This document shows, in pieces, positions 32,172 through 41,241 of a stretch of 64,000 bases of DNA (position 1 is the first letter of the stretch; each line of letters starts with the position of its first letter). The notes beneath the pieces were generated by a model. It did not search any database. It worked only from the letters and a program-made list of their open reading frames with translations, and was not told the origin of the DNA. This DNA is from Hydrogenophaga taeniospiralis CCUG 15921 (GTDB lineage Bacteria; Pseudomonadota; Gammaproteobacteria; Burkholderiales; Burkholderiaceae_C). The DNA lies in NCBI RefSeq assembly GCF_001592305.1, contig NZ_BCWR01000001.1:558001-622000 (forward strand), in the 5' to 3' direction. The position numbers and the translations under genes are program-made.

Positions 32172-33452
32172 ATGACCATCGCCATCTTTCTCGGTGCCCT
32201 GATCGGCGCCATCGCCCTGGGCATCCCCATCGCCTACGCGCTGCTGCTCTCGGGCACCGCCCTGATGTGGCACCTGGACCTGTTCGACGCGCAGATCCTG
32301 GCGCAGAACGTGCTCGAAGGCGCCAACAGCTTCCCCCTGCTGGCCGTGCCCTTTTTCATGCTGGCCGGTGAAATCATGAACGTGGGCGGGCTGTCGCGGC
32401 GCATCGTGAACCTGGCGCTCTCGCTGGTGGGCCATGTGCAGGGCGGCCTGGGCTTCGTGACCATCCTGGCCGCAGTCATGATGGCCTCGCTTTCGGGCTC
32501 GGCCGTGGCCGACACCGCCGCGCTCGCAGCGCTGCTGCTGCCCATGATGGTGAAGGCCGGCCACGACAAGGGCCGCTCGGGCGGCCTGATCGCTTCGGCC
32601 GGCATCATCGCGCCGGTGATCCCGCCCTCGATCCCCTTCGTGATCTTCGGCGTGGCGGCCAACGTGTCCATCGGCAAGCTGTTCCTGGCCGGCATCGTGC
32701 CGGGCGTGATGATGGGCGCGGCCATTGCCATCACCTGGTGGATCGTGGCGCGCCGCGAAGGCGCCAAAACGCCGCCCAAGGCCTCACGCGCCGAGCAGTT
32801 CAAGGCGCTGCGCGAATCGACCTGGGCGCTGGTGCTGCCGGTGATCGTGCTGGTGGGTTTGAAGATGGGGGTGTTCACGCCCACCGAGGCCGCCGTGGTT
32901 GCCGCCGTCTACGCGCTCTTCGTCTCGACCATGATCTACCGCGAACTGAGGCTCAGGCAGCTCTACGCGGTGTTCGTCGGTGCGGCCAAGACCACCGCAG
33001 TCATCATGTTCCTGGTCGCCGCGGCCGCCGTCAGCGCCTGGCTGATCACCGTGGCCCAGCTGCCCGACCAGCTCATCGAACTGCTGCAGCCCTTCCTGGA
33101 CCGCCCCACCCTGCTGCTGGTGATCATCATGCTCATGATCCTGCTGATCGGCATGGCGATGGACCTCACACCCACCATCCTGATCCTGGCCCCGGTGCTG
33201 ATGCCGGTGGTGAAGGCCGCGGGCATCGATCCGGTGTATTTCGGCGTGCTGTTCGTGATGAACGGCGCCATCGGCCTGACCACGCCGCCCGTGGGCACGG
33301 TGCTCAACGTGGTGGCCGGCGTGGGCCGCATGAAGATCGACCAGGTGGCCAAGGGCGTGCTGCCCTTCATGTGCGCCCAGATCATCGTGCTGTTCCTGTT
33401 GGTCTTTTTCCCCGAGATCGTCATGACACCGCTGCGCTGGTTCTATGCCTGA
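32172..33452 (+). CDS. TRAP transporter large permease (DctM type)
   Basis: A 426-residue polytopic permease. Family elements include FPLLAVPFFMLAGEIMN, ASLSGSAVADTAA and SAGIIAPVIPPSIPFVIFGV. It drives sodium-coupled import of an organic acid handed over by the binding protein encoded at 33547-34545. The ATG at 32172 gives the standard DctM N-terminus MTIAIFLGALIGA. Confidence 0.93.
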   Translation: MTIAIFLGALIGAIALGIPIAYALLLSGTALMWHLDLFDAQILAQNVLEGANSFPLLAVPFFMLAGEIMNVGGLSRRIVNLALSLVGHVQGGLGFVTILAAVMMASLSGSAVADTAALAALLLPMMVKAGHDKGRSGGLIASAGIIAPVIPPSIPFVIFGVAANVSIGKLFLAGIVPGVMMGAAIAITWWIVARREGAKTPPKASRAEQFKALRESTWALVLPVIVLVGLKMGVFTPTEAAVVAAVYALFVSTMIYRELRLRQLYAVFVGAAKTTAVIMFLVAAAAVSAWLITVAQLPDQLIELLQPFLDRPTLLLVIIMLMILLIGMAMDLTPTILILAPVLMPVVKAAGIDPVYFGVLFVMNGAIGLTTPPVGTVLNVVAGVGRMKIDQVAKGVLPFMCAQIIVLFLLVFFPEIVMTPLRWFYA

Positions 33453-33546
33453 TCCCGTTGTTCAACGCCGCTGCGGTGTGATGGGCACGCCCTCGCAGCG
33501 GTTCCGATTCCTGGCGTCCCGTTTGATCGATCTGGAGACAACCACC

Positions 33547-34545
33547 ATGAAACGCGCATTCATCAAGACCGTTCTGGCCACCGTGGCCCTGGCCGCCGTG
33601 GGCGTCGCCTCGGCCCAGGAGCGGACCATCAAGTTCGCCAACCAGAACAGCAAGGGCCACCCCGTCGTGATGGGCATGGAGAAATTTGCCGAGCTGGTGG
33701 AAGCCAAGTCCGGCGGCAAGATGAAGGTCCGCGTGTTCCCCGGCGGCACGCTGGGCAGCGACCAGGCCAACGTCTCGGCGCTCCAGGGCGGCACGCTGGA
33801 GATGGCGTCCATGAACTCGGGCATCTTCGCCAGCCTGTCCAAGGAATTCGCCATCTACGACTTCCCCTTCATGTTCGCCACGCCCCAGGAAGCCGACGCC
33901 GTGGTCGACGGCCCCTTCGGCCAGAAGCTGCACGCCAAGCTGGCCGACAAGGGCATCGTCGGCCTGGGCTATTACGAGCTGGGTTTCCGCAACATCACCA
34001 ACGGCAAACGCCCAATCAACAAGGTGGAAGACCTCGAAGGCCTGAAGCTGCGCGTGATCCCGAACCCTATCAACGTGGACTGGGTCAAGGCCCTGGGCGC
34101 CAACCCCACGCCCCTGCCCTTCCCCGAGCTCTACGCCGCGCTGGAGCAGAAGGCGATCGACGGCCAGGAAAACCCGGTCGCCACGATCAACTCGGCCAAG
34201 ATGTACGAGGTGCAGAAGCACCTGGTGCTGAGCAACCACCAGTACAACCCGCAGTCGGTGGTGATCAGCAAGAAGTTCTGGGAAAAGCTCACCCCCGCCG
34301 AGCAGAAGATCATCCAGGACGCCACCGCCGAATCCGCCAAATACCAGCGCGAACAATCGCGCAGCCAGGCCGCCGGCATCCTGGAAAATTTGAAGAAGAA
34401 CGGCATGCAGGTGACCGAACTGCCGGCCGCGGAAATGGCCAAGCTGCGCGCCAGGATGGAGCCTGTGACCGCCAAGTACGCCGACTCCGTGGGCGCCGAC
34501 ACGCTCAAGGACGTGCAGGCCGAACTGGCCAAGCTGCGCAAGTGA
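33547..34545 (+). CDS. TRAP transporter solute-binding protein (DctP type)
   Basis: A 332-residue periplasmic protein. A signal peptide ends near AVGVASAQE. The DctP fold elements are GGTLGSDQANVSALQGGTLE, the substrate-carboxylate arginine region LKLRVIPNP and DGQENPVATI. The downstream dehydroquinase and shikimate-dehydrogenase genes make quinate, shikimate or a related hydroaromatic acid the likely ligand (inference). Confidence 0.9.
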   Translation: MKRAFIKTVLATVALAAVGVASAQERTIKFANQNSKGHPVVMGMEKFAELVEAKSGGKMKVRVFPGGTLGSDQANVSALQGGTLEMASMNSGIFASLSKEFAIYDFPFMFATPQEADAVVDGPFGQKLHAKLADKGIVGLGYYELGFRNITNGKRPINKVEDLEGLKLRVIPNPINVDWVKALGANPTPLPFPELYAALEQKAIDGQENPVATINSAKMYEVQKHLVLSNHQYNPQSVVISKKFWEKLTPAEQKIIQDATAESAKYQREQSRSQAAGILENLKKNGMQVTELPAAEMAKLRARMEPVTAKYADSVGADTLKDVQAELAKLRK

Positions 34546-34643
34546 CCTGAGGCAAGCGCACGGCTCCTGCGTGGGCCGTGCGCCTCAGGCGGCGGCGCTT
34601 GTGGTCGAATCCAGCTGTCGATCCACCCTTGAACCCTTCTGCC

Positions 34644-35120
34644 ATGAAAAAGATCCTGATCCTCAACGGCCCCAACCTCAACCTGCTCGGCACGCGCGAA
34701 CCCGCGCAGTACGGCTACACCACCCTGGCCGACGTGGAGGCGTTCTGCAAGGCGCACGGCACCCAGATCGGCTACGAAGTGGAATGCCTGCAGAGCAACT
34801 GGGAAGGCGCGCTGCTGGACAAGATCCACGAGTACGGCCAGCTCTACAAGGAAGGCAAGGCCCTGGGTGTGGTGATCAACCCCGGCGCGCTGACGCACAC
34901 CTCCGTTGCACTGCACGACGCCATCAAGGGTGTGGAGCCGCTGCCGGTGATCGAGTGCCACATCTCCAACGTGCACGCCCGCGAGGCGTTCCGCCACCAC
35001 TCCTGGGTGTCGCCCGCGGCGGCCGGCATCGTGGTCGGTTTCGGGGTGGACGGTTACCTGATCGCCATGGACGGCCTGGTGCGCAAATTCGTCAACTCGG
35101 CGGCCACCCGAAGGCCCTGA
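34644..35120 (+). CDS. aroQ: Type II 3-dehydroquinate dehydratase
   Basis: A 158-residue protein. ILNGPNLNLLGTREPAQYG carries the essential Asn/Arg/Tyr of the type II enzyme; NPGALTHTSVALHDA and ECHISNVHAREAFRHHS complete the active site. It interconverts 3-dehydroquinate and 3-dehydroshikimate. Located after TRAP transporter genes and before a shikimate-dehydrogenase homologue, it is more likely the catabolic than the biosynthetic isozyme. Confidence 0.93.
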   Translation: MKKILILNGPNLNLLGTREPAQYGYTTLADVEAFCKAHGTQIGYEVECLQSNWEGALLDKIHEYGQLYKEGKALGVVINPGALTHTSVALHDAIKGVEPLPVIECHISNVHAREAFRHHSWVSPAAAGIVVGFGVDGYLIAMDGLVRKFVNSAATRRP

Positions 35121-35141
35121 CCCCATTCATTCCCCCGCCCA

Positions 35142-35228
35142 GCCAGCCGCCAGGGATCGTCGCGGAACCGGCTCTGCCGGGCCGCTGACGACGCCCCTTT
35201 GAGGGGGTCGCGCGCAGCGCGGCGGGGG
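35142..35228 (-). repeat. C-rich intergenic repeat, copy 1 (reverse orientation)
   Basis: Read on the minus strand it begins CACCCCCGCCGCGCTGCGCG, then ACCCCCTCAAAGGGGCG and GGCCCGGCAGAGCCGG, the same order of elements as the copies at 38204 and 46555. It fills the gap between aroQ and the next gene. Confidence 0.6.
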
Positions 35229-35245
35229 TGACTCTCGCCCTCATC

Positions 35246-36079
35246 ATGATCAACGGCCACACCGAACTCATCGCCCACATCGGCTACCCGACCCACACCT
35301 TCAAGTCGCCGATGATCTACAACCCCTACTTCGAGCATGCGGGCGTGAACGCCGTGGTCGTGCCCATGGGTTGCCGGCCGGCCGACTACCCCGTGTTCCT
35401 GAAGTCGGTCTTCACGCTCACCAACATCCGTGGCGCGCTCATCACCATGCCGCACAAGGTGGTGACGGTGGGCCTGCTCGACGAGGTCACACCCAACGTG
35501 ACCGTGGCCGGCGCCTGCAATGCCGTCAGGCGCCTGGAAGACGGCCGCCTGCTGGGCGACATGTTCGACGGCGCGGGCTTCGTGCGCGGTGTGATGCGCA
35601 AGGGCCTGGCGCTGGACGGCGCTCGTGTGCTGGTGGTGGGCAGCGGCGGCGTGGGTTGCGCCATCGCCGCGTCGCTGGCGGGCGCGGGCATCGGCGCCAT
35701 CACCCTGTTCGACGTGAACACCGCCTCGGCCGAGGCCCTGGGCCAGCGTCTCCAGGCCGCCTACCCGGCCATCGAGGTAACCACCGGCCACAACGACCCG
35801 GCCGGCTTCGACCTGGTGGTCAACGCCACACCCCTGGGCATGAAGGACGGCGACCCGCTGCCGCTGGACGTGTCGCGCCTGGACGCGCGCACCTTCGTGG
35901 GCGAAGTGGTCATGAAGACCGAGATGACCGCCTTCCTCGCCGCGGCCCAGGCGCGCGGCTGCCGCGTGCAGGTCGGGACCGACATGCTGTTCGAGCAGAT
36001 CCCCGCCTACCTGGAGTTCTTCGGCCTGCCCACCGCCAGCGCCGATCTGCTGCGCTCGCTGGCCCGCCTGAGCTACTGA
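35246..36079 (+). CDS. Shikimate/quinate dehydrogenase family protein
   Basis: A 277-residue protein with the AroE fold. The substrate domain has IGYPTHTFKSPMIYN and the catalytic-lysine motif ALITMPHKV; CNAVRR and the Rossmann motif VVGSGGVGCAIAASLA follow. IGEVVMKTEMT replaces the usual NPTP region. The operon context suggests oxidation of quinate or shikimate for catabolism rather than biosynthesis. A GTG at 35228 is an alternative start; ATG at 35246 gives the family's usual beginning. Its stop overlaps the next gene tail-to-tail. Confidence 0.85.
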   Translation: MINGHTELIAHIGYPTHTFKSPMIYNPYFEHAGVNAVVVPMGCRPADYPVFLKSVFTLTNIRGALITMPHKVVTVGLLDEVTPNVTVAGACNAVRRLEDGRLLGDMFDGAGFVRGVMRKGLALDGARVLVVGSGGVGCAIAASLAGAGIGAITLFDVNTASAEALGQRLQAAYPAIEVTTGHNDPAGFDLVVNATPLGMKDGDPLPLDVSRLDARTFVGEVVMKTEMTAFLAAAQARGCRVQVGTDMLFEQIPAYLEFFGLPTASADLLRSLARLSY

Positions 36080-36930
36080 ACGCGCTCGGGGAAGTCGCAG
36101 CGCTCGTCGAGCACGCGTGCGGCCATGCGCGGCAGCAGCCCGGCGATGAAGACCTCGCCAACCCAGCGGCGCACGTCCGGATCGGCCAGGCTGGCGCCGG
36201 CGTGCAGCGTGAGGCTGCTGAACGCGCCAATGCCCACGTCCAGCGTCAGGCAGGCCGGCATGGGCGAGGCGGCGGCCGGGCCTTCGGGCAGGCCCGTGGT
36301 TTCCAGCTGCACCGCGCTCAGGAAACGCTCGAAATAGCCCACCGTGCCCTGGCGCCAGACCTCGGCGAGGTAGAAGTTCCAGTCGCCCTGGTCTTCGGTC
36401 ACGAAACCCCAGGCGAACTCGTGCACCTGCTCGGGCGGCTGCTCGAGCACACCGATCTGCCGCACGTCTTCCCGCGCGCCGTACTCGGCGTACATCGGCC
36501 CCGGCCCGCTGGCCTGCGCGAGCACGAAGCGCTGCACCTCCAGCGGGTCGGGCACGAACAGCGGCTCGGGCTCCGTCCAGGGCCGCTGCACGCGGGCGAG
36601 CAGGCGTTCGGTGACGGCGTTGCTCTTCTGGGCCTGGATGCACCGGTCCATGAACGTGCTGCGGCCTTCCTTGGTCGAGATCAGGGCCACGATCTCGTCA
36701 AAGGCCGCGTCGTCCGCCAGAGGGCCGTCTTCGCGCATGCGCAGCACGATATCGAGCATGGCGTTGCGCGTGATGTGTTCGATGGTGTAGGCCATGTCCC
36801 CACCCTCGAAGTCGTTCATCGACTGCTTGATCCAGGCCATGGTTTCCAGGTGCGTGAGGCCCTGCGGCGCCCGGGGCATGTCGTTGAACAACGCCCGCAG
36901 CACCCGCACCGTGTCCAAATCGCTCGCCAT
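36073..36930 (-). CDS. Conserved hypothetical protein, 285 residues
   Basis: I do not recognise the family. The protein is soluble and acidic; the N-terminal half is helical (VRVLRALFNDMPRAPQGLTHLETMAWIKQSMNDFEGGD), the C-terminal half contains EFAWGFVTEDQGDWNFYLAEVW and a hydrophobic LTLDVGIGAFSSL. There is no signal peptide. The start at 36930 has GGAGA upstream (minus strand). It overlaps the dehydrogenase gene by seven bases, convergently. No function is offered. Confidence 0.65.
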   Translation of the reverse strand: MASDLDTVRVLRALFNDMPRAPQGLTHLETMAWIKQSMNDFEGGDMAYTIEHITRNAMLDIVLRMREDGPLADDAAFDEIVALISTKEGRSTFMDRCIQAQKSNAVTERLLARVQRPWTEPEPLFVPDPLEVQRFVLAQASGPGPMYAEYGAREDVRQIGVLEQPPEQVHEFAWGFVTEDQGDWNFYLAEVWRQGTVGYFERFLSAVQLETTGLPEGPAAASPMPACLTLDVGIGAFSSLTLHAGASLADPDVRRWVGEVFIAGLLPRMAARVLDERCDFPERVQ

Positions 36931-37150
36931 GTGTTCTCCGTTGGTGAAATGAAGGCCCCGCGCGCCCGTGCGAAACACCACCCAAGGCGACGGCCATCCG
37001 CAAGCATAGTGCGGACCGGGCGCCGCGCCCAGCAGCAGAATTCACGGACACACCCTCTTTTCGCCATGGCCCCGGGGTCCGCACCGGTCCAGACACCGGC
37101 GATATGCTCAAGGCCACCCCGCACCACCCACGTCCCAGGAGAACCCGCCC

Positions 37151-38203
37151 ATGACCCACGCGCCGCCCTCGCCCGCGCTCCGCGGCGGCCTGCTCGCGCT
37201 GCTGGCGGCCGCGCTGTTCGGGCTGAGCACCCCGCTGGTGCAGCGCTTCGGGCTCGGCATGGGCCCCTTCACCACCGCGGCGCTGCTCTATGCCGGCGCC
37301 GCGCTGGTGGCGGGGCTGCTGCGCCGGCCGGCAACGCGGGAGGCGCAGCTCCAGCGCGCCGACCTGCCCCGGCTGCTGGCCATGGCTGGCATGGGTGCCG
37401 TGATCGGGCCCGTGGCCCTGGCCTGGGGCCTGCAGCGCACCAGCGGCTCCAGCGCGTCGCTGATGCTCACGCTGGAAGCGGTGTTCACGGCCATCCTGGC
37501 CTGGCGCTGGTACGGCGAAACGCTGGACCGGCGGGTGGCGGCCGCGGTGGCGCTGCTGCTGGCGGGCGGAGTGGCCCTGGTGTTCGAGCAGGGGCTGATC
37601 GGCCAGGTCCAACTGCTGGGTCTGCTGGCCGTGACGGCCGCCACCGTGGCCTGGGGCGTGGACAACACCCTCTCGCGCGGGGTGGCCGAGCGCGACCCCG
37701 GGCAGGTGGTGCTCGTGAAGGCGGTGCTGGGCAGTGTGGCCACGGCGGTCATCGCCACGCTCTGGGGCGAGCCCCGGCCCGGCGGGCTCGCGGCCGCGGC
37801 CCTGCTGGCCGTGGGCGCCACCGGCTACGGCCTGAGCCTGCGCTTCTACCTGCTGGCCCAGCGCGCGTTCGGCGCGGCCCGCACCGGTTCGGTCTTTGCG
37901 TTTGCGCCGTTCATCGGGGCCCTGGGCGCGTTTGCGCTGGGCGACCGCTCCGCCTCGTGGCTGATGGCGCTGGGCGGCTTCCTGATGGTCTGCGGCGTGG
38001 TTCTGCACCTGGCCGAGCGCCACGAACACGGGCACGAGCACGGTGAACTGGAGCACGAACACGCCCACACGCACGACGACGGCCACCACACCCACCGCCA
38101 CGACGTGATGCCCGACGGCCCCCACAGCCACTGGCACCACCACAGCCCCATGGGCCATGCGCATCCGCACGTGCCGGATGCACACCACACGCACAAGCAT
38201 TAA
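37151..38203 (+). CDS. EamA/DMT transporter with histidine-rich C-terminal tail
   Basis: A 350-residue protein. Residues 1-290 form ten helices in two EamA modules (LLALLAAALFGLSTPLVQRFG first, VAWGVDNTLSRGVAERDPG in the middle). The last 60 residues are an unusual hydrophilic tail with about 27 His (HEHGHEHGELEHEHAHTHDD and HSHWHHHSPMGHAHPH). Such tails occur in metal transporters (CDF, ZIP, UreE-like chaperones) and suggest Zn/Ni/Co binding. It stands alone between a hypothetical gene and an intergenic repeat. Confidence 0.8.
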   Translation: MTHAPPSPALRGGLLALLAAALFGLSTPLVQRFGLGMGPFTTAALLYAGAALVAGLLRRPATREAQLQRADLPRLLAMAGMGAVIGPVALAWGLQRTSGSSASLMLTLEAVFTAILAWRWYGETLDRRVAAAVALLLAGGVALVFEQGLIGQVQLLGLLAVTAATVAWGVDNTLSRGVAERDPGQVVLVKAVLGSVATAVIATLWGEPRPGGLAAAALLAVGATGYGLSLRFYLLAQRAFGAARTGSVFAFAPFIGALGAFALGDRSASWLMALGGFLMVCGVVLHLAERHEHGHEHGELEHEHAHTHDDGHHTHRHDVMPDGPHSHWHHHSPMGHAHPHVPDAHHTHKH

Positions 38204-38320
38204 CCCCCCCGCAGCGCTTCGCGCTACCCCCCCCAGGGGGCACACCAGCCGTCCGGCAAAGCCGGCCCGGCGGTGTCCTTGGCTGAGCCGCTTCGTGCGT
38301 TGCGGATCGTGCGCCGGCGT
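38204..38320 (+). repeat. C-rich intergenic repeat, copy 2
   Basis: CCCCCCCGCAGCGCTTCGCG, CCCCCCAGGGGGC and GCCGTCCGGCAAAGCCGGCC CGGCGGTG appear in the same order as at 46555. The last block is identical over 28 bases between the two copies. It follows the EamA gene directly. Confidence 0.65.
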
Positions 38321-38357
38321 GGTGGGCCAGCTCGGATGGCCCCTGCTGCGCTTGGCG

Positions 38358-39248
38358 TTACCAGGGCACGCTGGCGAAGCGCTGCACCAGAAAGTCCAGC
38401 AGGGCCCGCACCGCAGGTGACAAATGCCTGCGTGAGGGATACAGCGCGTGGATGGCCATGTCGGGCGGCTGCCAGTCCGGCAGCACCGCCCGCAGGCGCC
38501 CGTCGGCCAGGTGGGGGTTGGCCAGGTAGGTGGGCTGCAGGGCCACGCCGCCGCCCGCCAGGGCGGCCTGCAGCAAGGCGGTGGCCTCGTTGGCGCTGAG
38601 CTGGCTGCGCACGCCGACCTGGCAACGCTCGTCGCCCCGGCGCAGCATCCAGGTGCTCTTGCCGAAATTGGCAAAACTCAGGCAGCGGTGAGTTTCCAGA
38701 TCGGCCGGGGCCTGGGGCACACCGTGCTCGGCCAGATAGGCGGGCGACGCCACCAGCACCGAAGCGCAGGGCGCCAGCACGCGGCCGATCAGCGCAGGGT
38801 CGGGCTCGGCGCTGATGCGGATGGCCAGGTCGATGCGCGCCTCCACCAGGTTGAGCGCGCCCTCGCTGGCGTTCAGGTCGATCTTGAGCTGCGGGTGCAA
38901 CTTCAGGAAATCGGCCAGTGCGGCGGCCAGTTGCGCGTAGGCGAAGGAGATGCTGCAGGTGACGCGCAGTTGCCCGCGCAGCGCCGTGTCGTGGCGGCTG
39001 GTTTCCTGCTCCACGTCGTCCATCAGCGCCAGCATTTGCTGGCTGCGGCGCAGGCAGGTCTCGCCCGCGTCGGTGAGCGTGACGCTGCGGGTGGTGCGCT
39101 GCAGCAGGCGCGCGCCCAGCCACTGCTCCAGCGCGCCCACATGGCGCGTGACCATGGCGCGCGACATCTCCAGCTTGTCGGCCGTGGCGCTGAAGCTGCC
39201 GCTCTCGGCCACCGCCACAAACACGCGCATGGCGGTCAACCGGTCCAT
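38358..39248 (-). CDS. LysR-family transcriptional regulator
   Basis: A 296-residue protein. The N-terminal winged helix (MDRLTAMRVFVAVAESGSFSATADKLEMSRAMVTRHV) is followed by the usual linker helix and a periplasmic-binding-like effector domain from about residue 90. It belongs to the subgroup often found beside oxidoreductases. It is divergent from the MBL-fold gene at 39373, which is the likely target. Confidence 0.9.
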   Translation of the reverse strand: MDRLTAMRVFVAVAESGSFSATADKLEMSRAMVTRHVGALEQWLGARLLQRTTRSVTLTDAGETCLRRSQQMLALMDDVEQETSRHDTALRGQLRVTCSISFAYAQLAAALADFLKLHPQLKIDLNASEGALNLVEARIDLAIRISAEPDPALIGRVLAPCASVLVASPAYLAEHGVPQAPADLETHRCLSFANFGKSTWMLRRGDERCQVGVRSQLSANEATALLQAALAGGGVALQPTYLANPHLADGRLRAVLPDWQPPDMAIHALYPSRRHLSPAVRALLDFLVQRFASVPW

Positions 39249-39372
39249 GATTTGCTCTGTTTTTGAAACATATATGGCCGGATTATGCGATTTATCTGCT
39301 CGGATATTGAAACTACAGTTCGTTCCAGCGCTGCAAAGTGCCCCTTATCTACACAACCAACAGGAGCCTTCC
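39249..39372. promoter_or_regulatory. Divergent promoter region between LysR and MBL genes
   Basis: This 124-base spacer is A/T-rich compared with its flanks and contains TTTGAAACATATAT and ATTGAAACTACAG as a loose direct repeat. A LysR site is expected here, but I cannot fix its position. Confidence 0.35.
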
Positions 39373-40239
39373 ATGATCCGCACCACCGTCATCGCCGCCT
39401 CGCTGGCCATCGCCTTCACCAGCGCCCAGGCCGCCCAGCCGCTGACCGTCAAGGTCTACAACGCCGCCGGCGCCAGCTTCAACGTCAACTCGACGCTGGT
39501 CTACGGCGAAAAAGAAGCCATGGTGATCGACGCCGGCTTCACCCGCGCCGACGCCCTGCGCATCGCTGCCAACGTGCTCGACAGCGGCAAGCAGCTCACC
39601 ACCATCTACGTGAGCCAGGCCGACCCGGACTACTACTTCGGCGTCGAAACCCTGAAGGAAATCTTCCCCCAGGCCGACGTGGTGAGCACGCCCGCCGTGC
39701 TGGAAAAACTCAACGCCAAGATGGCGGGCAAGGTGGCGTTCTGGGGCCCCAAGATGGGCGCCAACGCACCGCGCAAACCCGTGGCGCCGCGCGCGCTGGA
39801 AGGCAACAGCCTGAAGCTGGAAGGGCAGACCATTGAAATCCGCGGCACGCAAGGCCTGCTGGCCCACCGCCCCTACGCCTGGATCCCGTCGATCAAGGCC
39901 GTGGTGGGTGACATCGGTGTCTTCGGCAACATGCACGTCTGGACCGCCGACACGCAAAGCACCGCCGAGCGCGCCGCCTGGGTGGCCCAGCTGGACGAGA
40001 TGGCCGCGCTCAAGCCCGAGCTGGTGGTGCCCGGCCACATGAAGGCCGGCTCCGCCGTGGACGCCAGCGCCATTGCCTTCACCAAGGACTACCTGCAGAC
40101 CTTCGAGAAGAACCTGGCCGCGAGCAAGAGCAGCGCCGAGCTGATCGACGCCATGAAGAAGGCCTACCCGCAGGTGACGGATGGCGCCTTGTCGCTGGAC
40201 ATCGGCGCCAAGGTCAACAAGGGCGAAATGAAGTGGTAA
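39373..40239 (+). CDS. Secreted MBL-fold protein lacking canonical zinc histidines
   Basis: A 288-residue protein. A signal peptide ends near TSAQAAQP. The fold is that of metallo-beta-lactamase hydrolases (VYGEKEAMVIDAGF, GDIGVFGNMHVW, VVPGHM). Where HxHxDH is expected the sequence is SQADPDYYFG, so three His are replaced by Gln, Asp and Tyr. Either metal binding has changed or the protein is non-catalytic. It is followed 12 bases later by the DsbA-like gene, in an operon facing the LysR gene. Confidence 0.8.
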   Translation: MIRTTVIAASLAIAFTSAQAAQPLTVKVYNAAGASFNVNSTLVYGEKEAMVIDAGFTRADALRIAANVLDSGKQLTTIYVSQADPDYYFGVETLKEIFPQADVVSTPAVLEKLNAKMAGKVAFWGPKMGANAPRKPVAPRALEGNSLKLEGQTIEIRGTQGLLAHRPYAWIPSIKAVVGDIGVFGNMHVWTADTQSTAERAAWVAQLDEMAALKPELVVPGHMKAGSAVDASAIAFTKDYLQTFEKNLAASKSSAELIDAMKKAYPQVTDGALSLDIGAKVNKGEMKW

Positions 40240-40251
40240 GGAGATAAAGCC

Positions 40252-40899
40252 ATGAGCACCACCGTCACCTATCTGTTCGATCCCCTGTGCGGCTGGTGCT
40301 ATGGCGCTTCGCCCGTGGTCCAGAAGCTGGGACAGCAAAGCGCCTTCACGCTGGAACTGGCGCCCACGGGCCTGTTTGCCGGCGGCGGCCGCACCATGGA
40401 CGCGGACTTTGCCGCTTATGCCTGGTCCAACGACCTGCGCATCGCCAAGCTCACCGGCCAGCGCTTCACCGAGGCCTACCGCCAGAACGTGCTGGGCCGT
40501 CACGGCAGCCGCTTTGATTCGGCCACCGCGACGCTGGCCCTGGCGGCCGTGGCGCTGACCGAGCCTGCGCGCGAGCTGGAAACGCTGAAGGTCTTGCAGG
40601 AAGCCCGCTACGTGCAAGGGCTGGACACCTGCGATACGACCGTGGTGGGCCAACTGCTGCGCGACCAGGGCCTGACCGATGCGGCCCACCGCCTGGCGGC
40701 AGCCGACGCCGAGCTACTGGCCGCCAACGCGGCGCGCATCGGCCAGGCGCAAGCCTTGATGCGGACCTTCGGCGTGCAGGGCGTGCCCGCGCTGGTGGTC
40801 ACGGACGCCCACGGACGCCGGCTGTTGCGCGGCAACGCCCTGTACGGCGACGTTGACCAGCTGCTGGGCGATATTGCGGGCGCCTGGGCGTCGCAGTAA
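40252..40899 (+). CDS. DsbA-family thioredoxin-fold protein
   Basis: A 215-residue protein without a signal peptide. The active-site CGWC sits in YLFDPLCGWCYGASP near the N-terminus. A helical insert follows, and the cis-Pro motif is in GVQGVPALVV. It resembles cytoplasmic DsbA-like oxidoreductases (FrnE-like and 2-hydroxychromene-2-carboxylate-isomerase relatives). It is in an operon with the MBL-fold gene. Confidence 0.85.
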   Translation: MSTTVTYLFDPLCGWCYGASPVVQKLGQQSAFTLELAPTGLFAGGGRTMDADFAAYAWSNDLRIAKLTGQRFTEAYRQNVLGRHGSRFDSATATLALAAVALTEPARELETLKVLQEARYVQGLDTCDTTVVGQLLRDQGLTDAAHRLAAADAELLAANAARIGQAQALMRTFGVQGVPALVVTDAHGRRLLRGNALYGDVDQLLGDIAGAWASQ

Positions 40900-40956
40900 A
40901 AAAGGGGGCCGTGCCATGGAATGGTTTCAGGCACGACCGATCCGAAGGAGCTTTCG

Positions 40957-41208
40957 ATGACCCCTCTTCATGAAGTCCTGGTTCTGACGCGTTCGGGGCG
41001 CTGGGACGAGGCCCACAACCTCGTGCAAAACGAGGATTCGCCGCTGGGCGCCTGGCTGCACGGCATTCTGCACACCCAGGAAGGCGATCTGGAAGATGCC
41101 GAGTACTGGTACGGCCAGGCCAACCGGCATTTCCGCCAACGCGGGACCCTGGACGAAGAACTCGCACGCTTCGAGGCCGAGCTGCAGAAAACCACGAACA
41201 CGTCCTGA
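40957..41208 (+). CDS. Small TPR-like hypothetical protein
   Basis: An 83-residue protein. It is built of two or three helices with the spacing of Sel1/TPR units (HEVLVLTRSGRWDEAHNLVQ, then WLHGILHTQEGDLEDAEYWYGQA). A ribosome site (GAAGGAG) precedes the ATG at 40957. Function unknown; probably a small adaptor. Confidence 0.65.
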   Translation: MTPLHEVLVLTRSGRWDEAHNLVQNEDSPLGAWLHGILHTQEGDLEDAEYWYGQANRHFRQRGTLDEELARFEAELQKTTNTS

Positions 41209-41241
41209 ACCGGGTGGCCCCGGCGCCCCGCCTTCGATCGC

